64,000 nucleotides of DNA from Dermatophagoides farinae (GCF_024713945.1 NC_134677.1:7524001-7588000), one strand, 5' to 3'. Counted from the first letter of the stretch, positions 1 to 12,746 are shown. The notes: generated by a model from the letters alone, not told the origin. Translations and numbers: made by a program.

Positions 1-272
1 GCATTTGAGAAAGATGCCGGTCAAATTTTTTTCAATACTAGATGGCGCAGTTTTTTAGCAAATTTTCTTTTTTCTTGTTACCATTAATTCTTTTATAATA
101 ATGATGAGTGTTGTTCATGCGTGTTTGGGTTTCTATTATATGATGATGGCTGAAAATAGATTCCTTTCATTCATTTCAATGGTGTTTCGTGTAACTGTGT
201 GTGTGTGTGTATATATTTATGTGAGAGTCTTGAACACACATTGATATAAACTAATAAAAATAAATTCTTATA
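1..272. other. 5' flank of CUL4
   Basis: No gene seen. The stretch is AT-rich with a GT run near 197-212. It holds the word ACTAGATGGCGC around 39-50, which resembles arthropod CTCF and YY1/Pho binding sites and recurs in other spacers of this window. It probably contains the promoter and 5' untranslated region of the cullin gene that starts at 273. Confidence 0.5.
39..50. promoter_or_regulatory. AGATGGCG-type motif (CTCF/YY1-like) upstream of CUL4
   Basis: ACTAGATGGCGC lies about 225 bases before the CUL4 start codon. It fits the general CTCF core (AG[A/G][G/T]GGC) and contains the ATGGC core of YY1/Pleiohomeotic. Which factor binds, if any, cannot be told from sequence. Confidence 0.35.
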
Positions 273-3123
273 ATGAAAAGAAAGCTTGAATTTTGTAGTG
301 AAGAAAACGATTCTGCAGATAATAATAAAACAATTATCATTAATAATAATAATAATAATTCAAAAACAATGAATGATACATCAATGGTTTCAGATGTATT
401 GATGGAAAAAGAAAACATTATTAAACATGATGAACGACGATCAAATGTGCATGATGGTGATAAGATTAAATTTGTTGAGAATAAAAAAGGTATCGAACGT
501 TCGACACAAATTCAACGAAATAATGTGGCCAAAAAATTGATTATTAAAAATTTTGGTAATTCTTTTGTTATTGTTTATTATGATGAATTTTGTTTGATGA
601 CATTCGTTTTTTTTGTGCCATGAATTTTATAGAAAGTCCAAAATTACCTGATGATTATCTTCAACAAACATGGGCCAATCTAGAAAAGGCAATCGTAGCC
701 ATACAAATGTCAAAATCGGTTAACATTTCCAATGAAGAATTATATCAAGAGGTGCAGAATTTATGTTCACATAAAATGTCATCAATCATTTATCAACGAT
801 TACGTTCATTGATTGAAACATATGTAAAGAATAGTGTTTTTCAATACGTCGAACCAATCAATGAGAATGTGGCATTTCTTAAGATGCTTGAAAAATGTTG
901 GAATTCTTATTGCGACCAAATGGTATGAAATGAATGCAAATATTAATTTTCGATCATTAGTAATGGATATATTTTGGTTATATTTTTTTCAGATAATGAT
1001 CCGGTGTATATTTCTCTATTTGGATCGAACATATGTGCTTCAGAATGCACAAATTTCATCGATATGGTAAATTTTACATTACTAAAAAATTAATTTTTTT
1101 TTTCATATTGAAATTTCATTTTTAAAGGGATATGGGCCTGGAAATTTTTCGTGAAAACATGACAAATAATAATGTAGTCAAAATGAAATTACAAGATTTT
1201 CTATTGGAATTAATAACCCGTGAAAGAAATGGCGAAAAAATTGATTGTATTCTCATCAAAAATATTCTACGAATGTTGATCGATTTATCAATCTATATTG
1301 ATTTATTTGAAACGAAATTTCTTAAAGAAACGCAACAACTTTATCTTGTTGAATCGGAAAGAAATATATCAACAATGGGAATCAGTGAATATCTTTCCTA
1401 TATTGAAAAACGATTGAATGAAGAAAATGAACGTTTAATGTCATATCTGGATCATTCAACATCGAAAAAATTGATACCGATTGTTGAAAAAGAATTGATT
1501 CAAAATCATCTGGATAAATTATTCAATATGAATTTCGAACAATTAATCGATGAACATCAACTTGATTATCTACGTTTAGCATATAATCTAAGTTCACGTG
1601 TTCCGGATGGTTCGAATAAATTATGTAATCAATTCAATCAGTATATCAAGACAAAAGGTAGAGCAATTGTGAGTGCTTCACCGGAACGTGATAAAACTAT
1701 GGTTCAAGATTTATTAGATTTCAAAGATCGTATCGATGAAATTGTCTGTAAATGTTATTTGAATAGTCCAAAATTCATCAATTCAGTCAAAGAAGCATTC
1801 GAATGTTTCATCAATCAACGGGCGAATAAACCGGCCGAATTGATTGCCAAATTTGTTGATTTAAAACTTCGTGCCGGTAATAAAGAATGTGGCGATGAAG
1901 AATTGGAAAGATTATTGGATAAAGTGATGGTATTATTTCGTTTCATACATGGTAAAGATATTTTCGAAGCATTCTATAAAAAAGATTTAGCCAAACGTTT
2001 ATTGATTGGAAAATCAGCATCGGTTGATGCAGAAAAATCGATGCTTTTGAAATTAAAACAAGAATGTGGCAGTGCTTTCACATCAAAACTGGAAGGAATG
2101 TTCAAAGATATGGAACTATCGCGTGAATTGATACCCAGTTTTAAACAATACATTCATAATGCTATGCCCGATGCTTCGATCGATATGACTGTTTATATAT
2201 TAACCACTGGCTATTGGCCAACGTATCAACCAATGGACATACTTATGCCACCTGAATTATTGAAATATGAAGAAACATTTACCAAATTTTATCTATCCAA
2301 ACATATGGGCCGTAAACTACAATGGCAACGTAATCTTGGACATTGTGTATTGAAAGCTTATTTTGCAAAGGTTAGTGGTCGAATTTCGGTCGTATTTCGT
2401 ATATTTATCGGTTTTTATTATAGGGTGCCAAAGAACTTCAAGTATCATTTTTTCAGGCAATAGTTTTGCTATTGTTCAATGATACCGATGAAGAACTCAG
2501 TCTAGAACATATTCGAAATAAGACTATGATTGAAGATAGTGAATTACGTCGTACATTACAATCATTAGCTTGTGGTAAAGCACGAGTGATTACTAAAATT
2601 CCCAAAGGACGTGACATTGTTGATAATGATAGATTTGTTTTCAATAATGAATTTATAAATAAACTATTCAGGATCAAGATTAATCAAATTCAGCTAAAAG
2701 AAACGGTAAATTTTTTTCAAGTAAAATTCTTTTACTCACAATTTTAATAATTATTCTGTTGAATTTTTAAAAATATAATTCTCTATATCTATAGCAAGAA
2801 GAAAATGAAACCACACAGGAACGTGTATTTCAAGATCGACAATATCAAATTGATGCTGCTGTGGTGCGAATAATGAAAACCAGAAAAAAATTACCACATA
2901 ATTTACTCATATCGGAGATATATAATCAGATTAAATTTCCAGCTACGGTAAACAGAATGTTTTTTTTTGTTTTTTAATTTTAAAAACTAATTTGTTAAAT
3001 TAACGTTTTTTTCTTGATAAATATTAGCCTTCTGAAATGAAAAAACGAATCGAAAGTCTAATTGAACGTGATTATCTAAATCGAGATCGACATTCATCAA
3101 ACATTTATAATTATGTCGCCTAA
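273..3123 (+). CDS. CUL4: Cullin-4, scaffold of CRL4 ubiquitin ligases
   Basis: Seven exons read as 273-555, 633-922, 993-1066, 1128-2370, 2424-2705, 2795-2947 and 3028-3123, all with GT..AG introns of 53-89 bases and continuous frame, giving about 806 residues. The N-terminal repeats ([28 protein letters not shown]) and the C-terminal winged helix ending [11 protein letters not shown]...YNYVA are cullin-4 type rather than CUL1-3. The neddylation region ([11 protein letters not shown]) keeps its acceptor lysine. Cullin-4 is known to bind DDB1-DCAF receptors at its N-terminus and RBX1 at its C-terminus and acts in the nucleus and cytosol. The first 90 or so residues are Asn-rich and poorly conserved, as in other CUL4B-like N-termini. 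An AATAAA lies at 3247-3252. Identification is firm; exon borders are hand-placed. Confidence 0.95.
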
Positions 3124-3426
3124 ATATTTCGAAAATTGGTGTGGAATTGGATGTCAATCCGAAGGGATTTTTTTCTCCCGAATTTTGTCTGTAATTTAAA
3201 TTGCATTAAATGAATTGTATAAAAGTTGTAGTCACATGAACCACTGAATAAAAATGAATCACAAATTCACATCTTTGTTTTTGTTTATTCATTTATTATT
3301 ATCATTATAATAAACGATCATCATCATCATAATCATTTATAGACTAAAAGTTATAGATTTTTTTTCGGTTTACAAATAGTTCGAGGCTACTTCACTTGTT
3401 TGTGTTAGCAATAAAAACATTTTTTT

Positions 3427-3875
3427 TCATTTTTGCTCCCAAAATTTCTCAGCTGGTACCGCTTTGAACCAGAATCCACATTCACATCGTTTTGGTTCAT
3501 TTAAATGTAGCCACATATATTTGATTGCAGAAGAATCTTCTTCACATTTACAGCCAACCATTCGTGTACCGGAAAATGTTTTTACTATGTTTGGATTATC
3601 TATTTGATGAAATAATGTTAGTTTAAATAATTTTTCAAATTTGAATCTCTACCTTTAGTTCCTGGTCCACGAACTTGTTCTTGAAGATCGAATGGATCTT
3701 TGTTGCCTCTAGCAATGGCCATACGAACTAAACGTTCTTCACCAGTAGCATGATCATCATCTTTTGGAAAACGAACCTTATCTCGTCCAAACCAAAATGT
3801 TCGCGATGATTGAATGAAATGTTTGGATTCTGGTACTCGAGCAATTGAATTCAAAGTCGTTCTCAACATGGACAT
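3427..3875 (-). CDS. COX5B: Cytochrome c oxidase subunit 5B (Vb)
   Basis: Two exons on the minus strand, 3875-3653 and 3599-3427, joined across a 53-base intron, give 131 residues. The first ~35 residues are basic and hydroxylated, as expected of a mitochondrial targeting peptide. The body carries ATGEERLVRMAIARGNKDPFD and then the zinc site, with cysteines near 91 and 93 (GCKCEED) and 113 and 115 (RCECG). The second pair is C-x-C where the human protein has C-x-x-C; I recall other arthropods sharing the short form, but could not check. The subunit is nuclear-encoded, sits on the matrix side of complex IV and binds structural zinc. It is tail to tail with CUL4 (about 300 bases) and divergent from PSMB2, so the two probably share the 309-base promoter between them. 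Confidence 0.93.
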
Positions 3876-4184
3876 CTTGACGGATTATTTTCGGTATTTT
3901 TTCGTGTGATCAAAAATAATAAACACACAGAACGAGATAGAAACTGTGAAAAATACCAATGAGAAACACAAATGAAGGTGATCGTCGAGACAGAGATGAA
4001 AGAGGCAACGTTTGATCGTTAATTCATAAACAACGTTATCGATTGTTGGAGCTGAAAAATTTTTCGCTGATTCACTGGATTGTTTGAGTGTGTAAATTTG
4101 CTTTGCAGTGTCCTTATTTTCTGTCAATTGAATTTAAAATTGTTTGATTTTCGAATTCATTGAAATATATTTCATCCGAAAATT
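3876..4184. promoter_or_regulatory. Divergent promoter region between COX5B and PSMB2
   Basis: A 309-base spacer between two start codons that face away from each other. It includes a TTATCGATTG near 4036-4045, similar to part of the arthropod DRE element (TATCGATA). No gene seen. Promoter use is inferred from gene orientation. Confidence 0.5.
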
Positions 4185-4844
4185 ATGGAGACAATCATTG
4201 GAATCCGTTGTAAAGATTGTGTTATTATTGCCACCGATCGAGTGAATGCTTTTAGCATTATAATGGTCAAAAATGATATGAATAAAATCTATCAGTTGAA
4301 TGATAATTTGGTTATGGCAGTTAATGGTGAACCTGGTGATACCGTACAATTTGCCGAATATATTAGTAAAAATATTCAATTGTACAAAATGCGTCATGGA
4401 TATGATCTATCTCCAATGGCTTCGACCACTTATGTTCAACGTAATTTGGCCAATTATCTTAGATCACGAACACCTTATCATGTTAATTTGATGATGGCTG
4501 GCTATGATACACAGATGAAAAAACCACATTTATCTTTTATTGATTATCTTGCAACCACTGTTGAAGTTCCATTTGGTGCCCATGGTTATGGTTCTTTTTT
4601 TACAATGGGCATTCTGGATCGTGTCTATAAACCGGATTGTACGGCTGATGATGCAATGGAAATGTTGAAACAATGTATCACTGAAATACAACGACGTTTA
4701 GTGATTAATCAACCTGTTTTTCAGGTGTGTAAAGTTGATGTTAACGGTATTGAACATCTGGATGATATTGTCGTTAATCCGGATAAGGTTCTTAATTCAG
4801 AATTGAAACTACAAAAACCCACGGTTCAACCAATGATTCATTAA
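4185..4844 (+). CDS. PSMB2: Proteasome subunit beta type-2 (beta4)
   Basis: One uninterrupted exon of 219 residues. It starts METIIGIRCKDCVIIATDR, matching the mature-like N-terminus of PSMB2, which has no propeptide and no catalytic threonine. Diagnostic stretches follow: DTVQFAEYISKNIQLYKMR, LRSRTPYHVNLMMAGYD and the glycine-rich FGAHGYGSFF. The subunit is a structural, non-catalytic member of the inner beta ring of the 20S core. Human PSMB2 is 201 residues; here the C-terminus is about 15 residues longer (ending QKPTVQPMIH). The chosen ATG is the only start that preserves the conserved N-terminus. Being intronless among intron-bearing neighbours is mildly unusual, but the syntenic position and intact frame argue against a retrocopy. 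Confidence 0.95.
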   Translation: METIIGIRCKDCVIIATDRVNAFSIIMVKNDMNKIYQLNDNLVMAVNGEPGDTVQFAEYISKNIQLYKMRHGYDLSPMASTTYVQRNLANYLRSRTPYHVNLMMAGYDTQMKKPHLSFIDYLATTVEVPFGAHGYGSFFTMGILDRVYKPDCTADDAMEMLKQCITEIQRRLVINQPVFQVCKVDVNGIEHLDDIVVNPDKVLNSELKLQKPTVQPMIH

Positions 4845-5721
4845 AAAAAAATTGTTTACAAATTATAATTTCTGATTTTTTTATGTCTCAAAAAAAAATT
4901 GAATTGAAATTCCAAATGAATAAAATTAACACTAAACTTGAAAATTTATTTAACGATAATCAATTTTTACTGATCAAACTATTATTGTTATTATTCAAGA
5001 ATAATGGACATAAATTCTTATTCTTTATTTCGATGATGGTGATTAAAAAAAACCACATTGATCAACACACATAAATACCCATCTTGGAAATGGATCACCA
5101 TCATAATGATTATCAATTGTTGAAAAAAGAGAGAAAGAGAAAATAATTGCCAATAAATAGTAATTTGTGACAAAAAAAAAAAACAAAATTTGAAATAATA
5201 AAAATGATACAAATACAAATTACAAACCTAATTTGAAATAAAACATTTTGAAAAAAAAATCAATCAATTAATCGAATAATTTACGCAAGGAAAGAAAAAT
5301 GATGATAATGAAAAAAAATGAATGAAAATTTCGAAAATTGTGAAACAAAACTTGAAATATTATGATATATACCACAGATTATATTGGGCGGGCGTGGATA
5401 ATGAGGACACAGATTTGACAATGCGATGGGTGTGTTCGTGGTGGTGGGTGATTTTGTGTAATGAAAACAGAAATCAATTTGTAATTTAAGTATTTTTTTT
5501 CGATATTGAAAAAATTGATTTGTGAATCAATTTAAAAAATGTTTGCATATGTTTCTGTTTTTTGGTGTGTTTAAAACTAATTTTTTAAGAAAAAACGTGT
5601 GTAATGTTGAAAACTCTCATTCATAATCGGGAGAGAATAATATGATATATTTATAACCATCAATTTTGACAAAGATATTTTGCATTTGTTCAAGATATTG
5701 TTTTCATATTTGGATTAATTT
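4845..5721. other. Tail-to-tail spacer between PSMB2 and striatin
   Basis: About 880 bases with no supported gene. It is AT-rich with many A and T homopolymers and carries the 3' untranslated regions of the two converging genes. The short reading frames here are uninformative low-complexity translations. Confidence 0.6.
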
Positions 5722-8552
5722 TTAAACAAATACTTTAGCCAAACCATCAGCACCGGCCGATGCAAAATAAGGCTTCGATGGATGAAATGTAACATCAAAA
5801 ATTGCTTCATCAAACTTTTTTCTATGTGATGATATTTCCTGTACACAATTTTTATTATCGAAATTCCATAGACGAACACTACAATCATGACCTATTTTTT
5901 TGGAACGAAATTGAACAATTATTTTTGAAAAAGAATCATTCTGCCACTTACTTCCACTTAAAATATACCATCCATTAGGATCACAATCGACCGAAGTAAC
6001 CTCATCCAGATGAGCAACCATTGAATGAATACATTTGCCTTTGATGATCATAAGGAAAACAATTTTACATTACAAATATTGTAATTGTAATAAAAAAATA
6101 TTTGATAACTAACCAGTATTAATATCCCAGAGTTTTATCAACCGATCTTCATCAGCAGTGATCACAATCGGCATTATTGGATGTACAGCTATTGAAAAGA
6201 TGCTACCGGTATTATTATCGGTTGACTTTTCAAAAGACAACAATGGACTGGCTGATGAGTTACCACCGGAATGAGCTTCAATATCATACATGGCCATTGA
6301 ACCATCATTATAAGCACAAATTAATAATGGTGATGAGCTAACGTTTTGATTCGTATTTAACGATCCAATCACAGCGATATCGGTTGGCGTTTTATCTATT
6401 TAGAAATTATTTTTCAAAAATTAATCGATTTTCATTTTAAATTTGAAAAATTTAATCATCACCTTCGCTTTCGATGCTTTTCATACAAATCGAACGTGTT
6501 GTGTCCCATATTTTTACAGTTTTATCGGCTGATGATGAACAAAGTATATTCGATTGTGAATTAGGTGATGTCAACGATGATAATGACCATATGGCATCAT
6601 TATGAGCTTTGGCTATAGTGTTTAATTGTAATTTATAATCATATGGATCATATATGTCCATATACATATTATTAGATGGTATCGCCCATGATATAATTTC
6701 ACCATTCTGTGATCCAGAATAAAATTGATTTCCATTCACACATAATGATAATACTCGTGATGAATGGCCACGATAAGTATAGATTGGTTCCAGATCAATT
6801 GCATTTACCGTATTGATTGGCTGTTTATCTGTTATGAAAAAAAAACAAATGGATGATAATCGAAACCCATAATTAATAAATCAACAAATCAATGTGAAAT
6901 ATTCTGTTAGGAAAACATACTTTTAGTTGACTGTGTTTTATTGATATTCCATAATTTAAGTGTCTCATCATCCGATGCTGTTATCAATAATGGTTCGGTT
7001 GCATGAAAACGTAGTGAACGTATACAATCATAATGTGATCTGCAATCAACATCATTAGAAATTAATAAAAGTCCAAATAAACTATAATAATGTTTTTACT
7101 TGAGAATATATTTTTGACTCCATGTTTTTCGCATTTCCGACGAGGTATTATTATTGGTTGATGCATTGCAATTATCAATCACATTATCCGTTTCGGTTAG
7201 CGATGCTAATTCACCAAGTATGAAATTTCGACGTGCTGAAAAAAATCCCGAAATGATTTCTATTAAAAACAAATTTTCCTATAAAAACAAATTCAATTAC
7301 CATTAGGACAGTTCCAATCGGATCTTTTCTTTTCTAAATCATAAAGATTTTCACGTTGATTATCCACACGATTATTGAGTATCATATCAAATTCATTTAG
7401 TACTTCTTCAGTTTCATCATTATTCATTGTTCCTCCTGATCCATCACTTAATGGTTGATCAATAACATCTTCATCTTCAACATCAATATTTTCAAGCATA
7501 GACATTGATTCATGATCATTTTGATTATTTAAAAATTCAAATGTTGCCAATACACTTGATTCAGTATCGTTGACCATTGTATTTGTTTGATTTTTTATGT
7601 GTTTATTTCTTCGACGAACATAATCAATATAATCAGGTGATGATGATGATGTTTCATTATCATTATTTCCACCGCTTATATTAGCAACAGTATTCTGATT
7701 TTTTTTCTCTAAACCAATTAATTTTGATACAGCTTGTTCACTGGTCACTTGATCATTAATGGAAAGTCCTAATAATGCTCGTACACGATTTGAACGAACA
7801 TCGATTATTGTATCCGTATAGCCAATCTCTTGAAGATAAAGACGTAATAATTGACGACCCTATTAAAATCAAACAAACAAACAAAAAAAAAACAAAACAT
7901 TATATTCATCAATTGATTAATTATCGATGATGTGTTGCTTACTTGTTTCCAATTTAAATTTTTCTGATCACCATCATTTTTATTATTGTTATTGTTGACA
8001 TTTTCATCAAGTTCAAAATTTAAATCATTCAATTCATCCGTCGTATCATTATTATGATCAGGTGGATCGGTACCATATTTTAATTTATGATATTTAGCTC
8101 GTTCTTGTTTCAGACAATATTCCAACATTTTTATTCGTCGAATAAGATCATTTTTTAGATTTTCTTGGCCTTTACGTTCACCTTGTAATAATGCAATACG
8201 AGCTTGTAACTCGGATTTTTCCACCTTTGGAACATTTTAATCGAATTAATCAAAATAAATATAAATGAATCCATTATTATCAATCATTTAGACTTACCTC
8301 CCATTGTTGACGATGTAATTCAAATTTTTGCCATTCATATTGTAAAAATTGTACAATTCCAGCGATCGTATATGGCAGATTAGATCGTGGATCTGAATTT
8401 GAATTTAAATTTTGGCCATTATTGTTGACATTATTAGTGTTATTATTATTAGAGTTATTATTATTATTATTATTATTGCTATTCATTATTGATACATTAT
8501 TTGTCATCGCCATACGTCCATTCGTTAACGTACAACCATTATTTGAATCCAT
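5722..8552 (-). CDS. STRN: Striatin (STRIPAK regulatory B''' subunit; Drosophila Cka type)
   Basis: Nine minus-strand exons read as 8552-8298, 8224-7943, 7859-7301, 7235-7100, 7039-6921, 6828-6463, 6395-6114, 6038-5952 and 5891-5722 give about 751 residues. An Asn-rich leader is followed by the caveolin-binding/coiled-coil block (TIAGIVQFLQYEWQKFELHR, then ELQARIALLQGERKGQENL and QERAKYHKLKYGT). The central GRQLLRLYLQEIGYTDTI helix is the conserved segment expected to contact PP2A. A C-terminal WD40 propeller begins around SHYDCIRSLRFHATEP and ends ASAGADGLAKVFV, the classic striatin terminus. Striatins scaffold PP2A with GCKIII kinases and Mob4 in Hippo, Ras and JNK signalling. The linker between the N-terminal block and the propeller is acidic and Asn-rich. 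Starting at 8552 keeps the whole conserved N-terminus. Confidence 0.95.
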
Positions 8553-9104
8553 TGCCCGTTACACTTTAGAACGATAAGGGAAGAAATTTCTGGATGATCG
8601 ATATGAAATAATGTGACAAACAAGGAGTGGAAAAATTCGGATGCACGAAAATGAATCGAGAATAAAAGTGAAAATTTTTATTTTCTTTTTGCGATTCTAA
8701 AATGATAAAATTTTCATTGAAAAAAAATTTATCGCTGAAAAGTGTCGGCTTTTTTGGTCAAAATTTTGTTAGCAGAATCACACACGCACACACACACACA
8801 CACAAAGATAATAAACACATTGAAATTGAAAAAAATTATTAAATTATATCAGTGAAAAAAAATATAAATAATAACAATAACAATCAAATAAAAAGATTGA
8901 AAATAGAATCAAGACACATCGCATATTCACAGTGTGTATGTCTTGTATTGAAAATGGCAGACACTCGATATATCCCGATACGATTGATGTGAGAATGAGA
9001 AGAGGGTGAGCAAAAAAAAAAAAAAAGAGACAGAGGGGCAAAGTGAAAATTACAGAGACACGCCTTCAAGAAACACAATGTAATATATTCTTGCCGGTAA
9101 ATGA

Positions 9105-9114
9105 CGCCATCTAT
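9105..9114. promoter_or_regulatory. CGCCATCTAT motif (reverse of ATAGATGGCG)
   Basis: One of several copies of the AGATGGCG word in gene-proximal spacers of this window. It sits about 555 bases upstream of the striatin start codon. Confidence 0.35.
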
Positions 9115-9404
9115 GATTGATTATTGATATATTTAATTGTTGTTTGATGATGATGATGATGATTATGATTTTAAAATTTGTCATCAAAATGAAAAAAAGA
9201 ACGATTATTTTGTGTTTGCAATGAATTTCTTAATCCAAATTTTAAATTTGAAAAAAAACAAAGATTGAATTAATTATCAAACATTTAAAACATCAAAAAA
9301 AAAATGAATAAAAATCACTAAACACTAGAGGGCGGGAAAAGCAGTGGCTGTGACCGTTGAAATAGACGTTCGACGTCATAACAAAAAAAAAATAAGAAAA
9401 CAGA

Positions 9405-9412
9405 TCACGTGA
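9405..9412. promoter_or_regulatory. TCACGTGA E-box palindrome
   Basis: An exact eight-base palindrome containing CACGTG, the site class bound by USF, Myc/Max and MITF/TFE factors. It lies 330 bases before the start codon of the C2H2 gene. Function is inferred only. Confidence 0.3.
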
Positions 9413-9741
9413 CCTGTTTGACAGCTGTTTGTTGTTATATTATTGCTACTATCATCAATTATAATGATGCTTTTGTTGCAAAATTAATTTCTCCTTTTTT
9501 AATGATTATATTTCACGACGACAAAATTATTGAAAAAAAATTACAATCAGTTTCCTGAAATATTTTATCTAAAAAAAAAAAGATTTTTAATTAATTTTTG
9601 GCCAATCAAAAACATTCTGGTCATCGTGTTTGATTTGTTCATTGTTGTGAATTACAGATAATATAATAGATTTAGATATTATTAGAGTAGAATTTTGTCA
9701 TCAATAAAACAAAACAAAATCATTGAAACAAACAGATAAAA

Positions 9742-11846
9742 ATGTCTTCAGCATTTATTACAATACCTGCGAATACGATACAAGCATTGAAAAATATTGG
9801 CTATTCCATCACTACAACCACCAATGCTAATATAATACCAAACGATTTCAGGTATGAATTTCATTTATTATTCCGTTTTGTTTTCCAAAATAATAATAAT
9901 ATATTCATTTATAATTCTATATAAACAATACAGCAATAATAATAATACGATGATGATGAAAGATAATGATAAAAAAGTTGAAGTTCGATGGCTAGACTCT
10001 GAAGCTGAATTATATATAAAACAATGGCGTCGTAGATATCGACAATTAGAAGCAATTGATAATAATAATGATACAAAACGTTTACATTCATCATCATCAA
10101 TATTATGGCCACCATCAAATCAATCATCATCATCGTCATCATTGGATGATTGGTATCGGACGGCTCATACCATATTGGATTTGGATGTTTCCTATCTGAA
10201 TTCTAAAGAATATCATAAATATAAATGGAATGATGAAGGTTTTGATCTCATATTCAATAATCGATCCAAACCATTCTCATTGTTTATCGATGATGATGAT
10301 AATTATAATTTCAATGATGATGAGGATTTATTAACATTTCATCAATTTACACATCAGCAGCAGCAACAACAACAACAATTTTTACCATTCGAAGCGATGA
10401 TTACATTGGATCCAACTATACCAATTAATCAAGAATTTTTAGCTGTATTAAAATCAAATAATTTGATGGTGAAAAATGGTAAACTATTGGAAAGTATGTA
10501 TAAGAAATTAAATGAAAAACGAATTTTTTTTTAATTAATTTGATTTTTATTTATATATGTTCCAATAAACAGAAGAAAATATTGTTTCCACAAAAGATAA
10601 TCATCATCATCATCATCATCATCATAATAATAATAAAGTTTATGAGAAACAAACAACGAGAAGAAATCAGAAACAAACCGCTCACGCACCAGCACCACCA
10701 CCCCCACCACCACCATTAGTACCAACAACACCGATAACCAATGTAATTGAACCTTTGTCATCATCAACAGCAACAATGGCAATGATGAATATGAATGAAT
10801 TACAATCCGCGGCTGCAGCAACGGTATTAACAACACCGTTATTAGCAGCGACAAATATTACCCCATCACCATCATCACAAACAAATCATGGTGGGAAATG
10901 TAATAATAGTTCAAGTGGTAAAAGTCAACGAAATAGGAATCATCATCATAATCAGAATAATAATTCAAACCAAACGAATAACAATAATAACACAACAAAT
11001 AATAGCGGTGGTGGTAAACCACGTAATCGTCCCAGTTCAACACGAAGACAGATGTACATATGTGAATATCCAGGATGTACATATCAATCGGATAGGAATT
11101 TTAATTTTCTTCGCCATAAACGTACACATATTAAACAAAAAAATGATTCAGATTCTGGCCATCAAAAACGTAATAGTAATAACAATAATAATAATAATAA
11201 TTCATCATCAACATTAACAAATGTAACGGCAACACCGACGACGACATCATCGTCATTGGTTACATCGAATAGTTTTCCGTTCAATACACCGATACCACCA
11301 AATGCAACAAATTTAATGATTATGGCAAATAATGTTCCCCCAACATCATCTTGTTTTGAATCACCAACAACGGCGGGTATAGAATTCAATCATCAGAATG
11401 GTTTAATCATGACCACTAATCTACACAATGATTCAACATTATCAAATACATCGCCATTATTACCGAATGACTTCAGTATAGATCTTGGCCACCACCACCG
11501 TCATCATCCATCAGCATTACCGACAACAATTTCGACGACACCAGCAACAACACCACGACAACAACAACAATTGAACATTGTGGCAACGGCAACCAATGTT
11601 GAATCAACAATAAATTTACCAACAACAGTTAGCATTACAGAGAATGGACATCCATTTATATTGAGTACCGGTAGTAGTATTGATCATGATAATTATCTAC
11701 AGCCGCATCTTCATCATAATCATCACCATCATCATCATAATCATCATCAGAATATTATTATGAAAGATATTAATAATTTTGAGCATTTGTTGGCTGATAA
11801 TCATCATTTTTCAACATTAACATTGGATCAATCATTTTTATCCTAA
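9742..11846 (+). CDS. Single C2H2 zinc-finger protein, uncharacterised
   Basis: Three exons, 9742-9851, 9934-10493 and 10573-11846, read in continuous frame for about 647 residues. The only recognisable domain is one C2H2 finger (YICEYPGCTYQSDRNFNFLR followed by HKRTH), with C-x4-C-x12-H-x3-H spacing, encoded near 11055-11130. A basic stretch (KPRNRPSSTRR) precedes it. Exon 2 encodes a non-repetitive part (KKVEVRWLDSEAELYIKQW; DDWYRTAHTILDLDVSYLNS) that looks like a folded region of unknown family. The rest is Asn, His, Thr, Pro and Ser rich, including seven prolines in a row. A lone finger of this kind suggests a sequence-specific DNA-binding factor, but I do not recognise an orthologue. The start at 9742 is the first ATG in frame with the spliced exons. 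Confidence 0.75.
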
Positions 11847-12746
11847 TTCATTCCATCTTTACGAATTATAAACCAAATTCAAATTAACTAGCTTTTGTGG
11901 CAAACGGTAATACAAATTAAAAAAAAGTACAAATGATCATTAATCTGGAATTTGTTTCGTAGAAAATTTTTCGGTGTAGACCATATACCTTTTTTGGTTT
12001 CTGTTTGTGTGTGTGCTGTCCATTTTTTTTTTTTTAGTAATACCAAAATTTCCCGGGAAAAAACAATTCAATTTGTACAGAACAATAATAATTCTGTCAT
12101 TGTCAACCGCGTTTTATTATTATCATTATTATTATTATCATCATCATTATCCAATTTTCCTTTTGCTTATTTATTCAAATATCGCGAATCTCTATCATTA
12201 ATCATCTAAAAATTTGAAATAACCAAACATAACATCTTATTTGGTCTTTCATTCATATATTCGAATATAATATAAACAAAACAAAAGATTCTGGTTTCAT
12301 TTATGTGAGTATGAGAATGATATAAAAAGGATTGTGAAGAAATTTTAACAATCATTTTTAATCAATTAAAAAATATATAAAATTGTCAACATTATCACCA
12401 TACATGCACACACACACACACACACACATTCATCATGTTTGTCATTTTACATAAAAAAAAATATTCTTCACCATTTTATTCAAAACCAACATTGAACATG
12501 TCAATTTTTCATAAATATTTCTTGAAAATCTTGAAATTTGTATAAAAAGACTGTTCTACTTAACACAAACACACACACACACACATACACATTCTTAGCA
12601 TGTTTTTTCTTTTTATTATTCCATTAAAAATATTGATACATCAATCGATATACCATCTTTATCTTTTTTTTATTGCTTCTTATATTTTGCAAATCCAACA
12701 TCGATTTTTCCTTCATTTCCAATGGAACAATTTTCTTTTGAATTTT
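11847..12746. other. Tail-to-tail spacer between the C2H2 gene and DOLK
   Basis: About 900 bases without a supported gene. It holds CA microsatellites near 12410-12430 and 12566-12590 and several T runs. Probably contains the 3' untranslated regions of both flanking genes. Confidence 0.6.

Larger units (their letters stand above)
8553..9741. promoter_or_regulatory. Divergent spacer between striatin and the C2H2 gene
   Basis: About 1.2 kb between two genes read away from each other; no coding region seen. It contains a CA run (8783-8803), CGCCATCTAT at 9105-9114 (reverse of ATAGATGGCG), CACTAGAGGGCGGG near 9324-9337 (CTCF-like), a CGACGTCATA CRE-like word at 9371-9380 and TCACGTGACC near 9405 (E-box). 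The clustering of these GC-containing words in 300 bases of otherwise AT-rich sequence suggests a regulatory region. Factor assignments are by motif similarity only. Confidence 0.45.

Noticed and set aside
4185-4844. PSMB2 as a processed retrocopy because it has no intron
   Set aside because: The frame is intact and well conserved, no poly-A tail or target duplication was seen, and it shares a divergent promoter with COX5B. An intronless functional gene is simpler.
10531-11389. Several minus-strand and alternate-frame open frames over the C2H2 gene
   Set aside because: They are translations of the opposite strand or shifted frames of CAT/AAT/ACA repeats; the plus-strand frame has the zinc finger and splice continuity.
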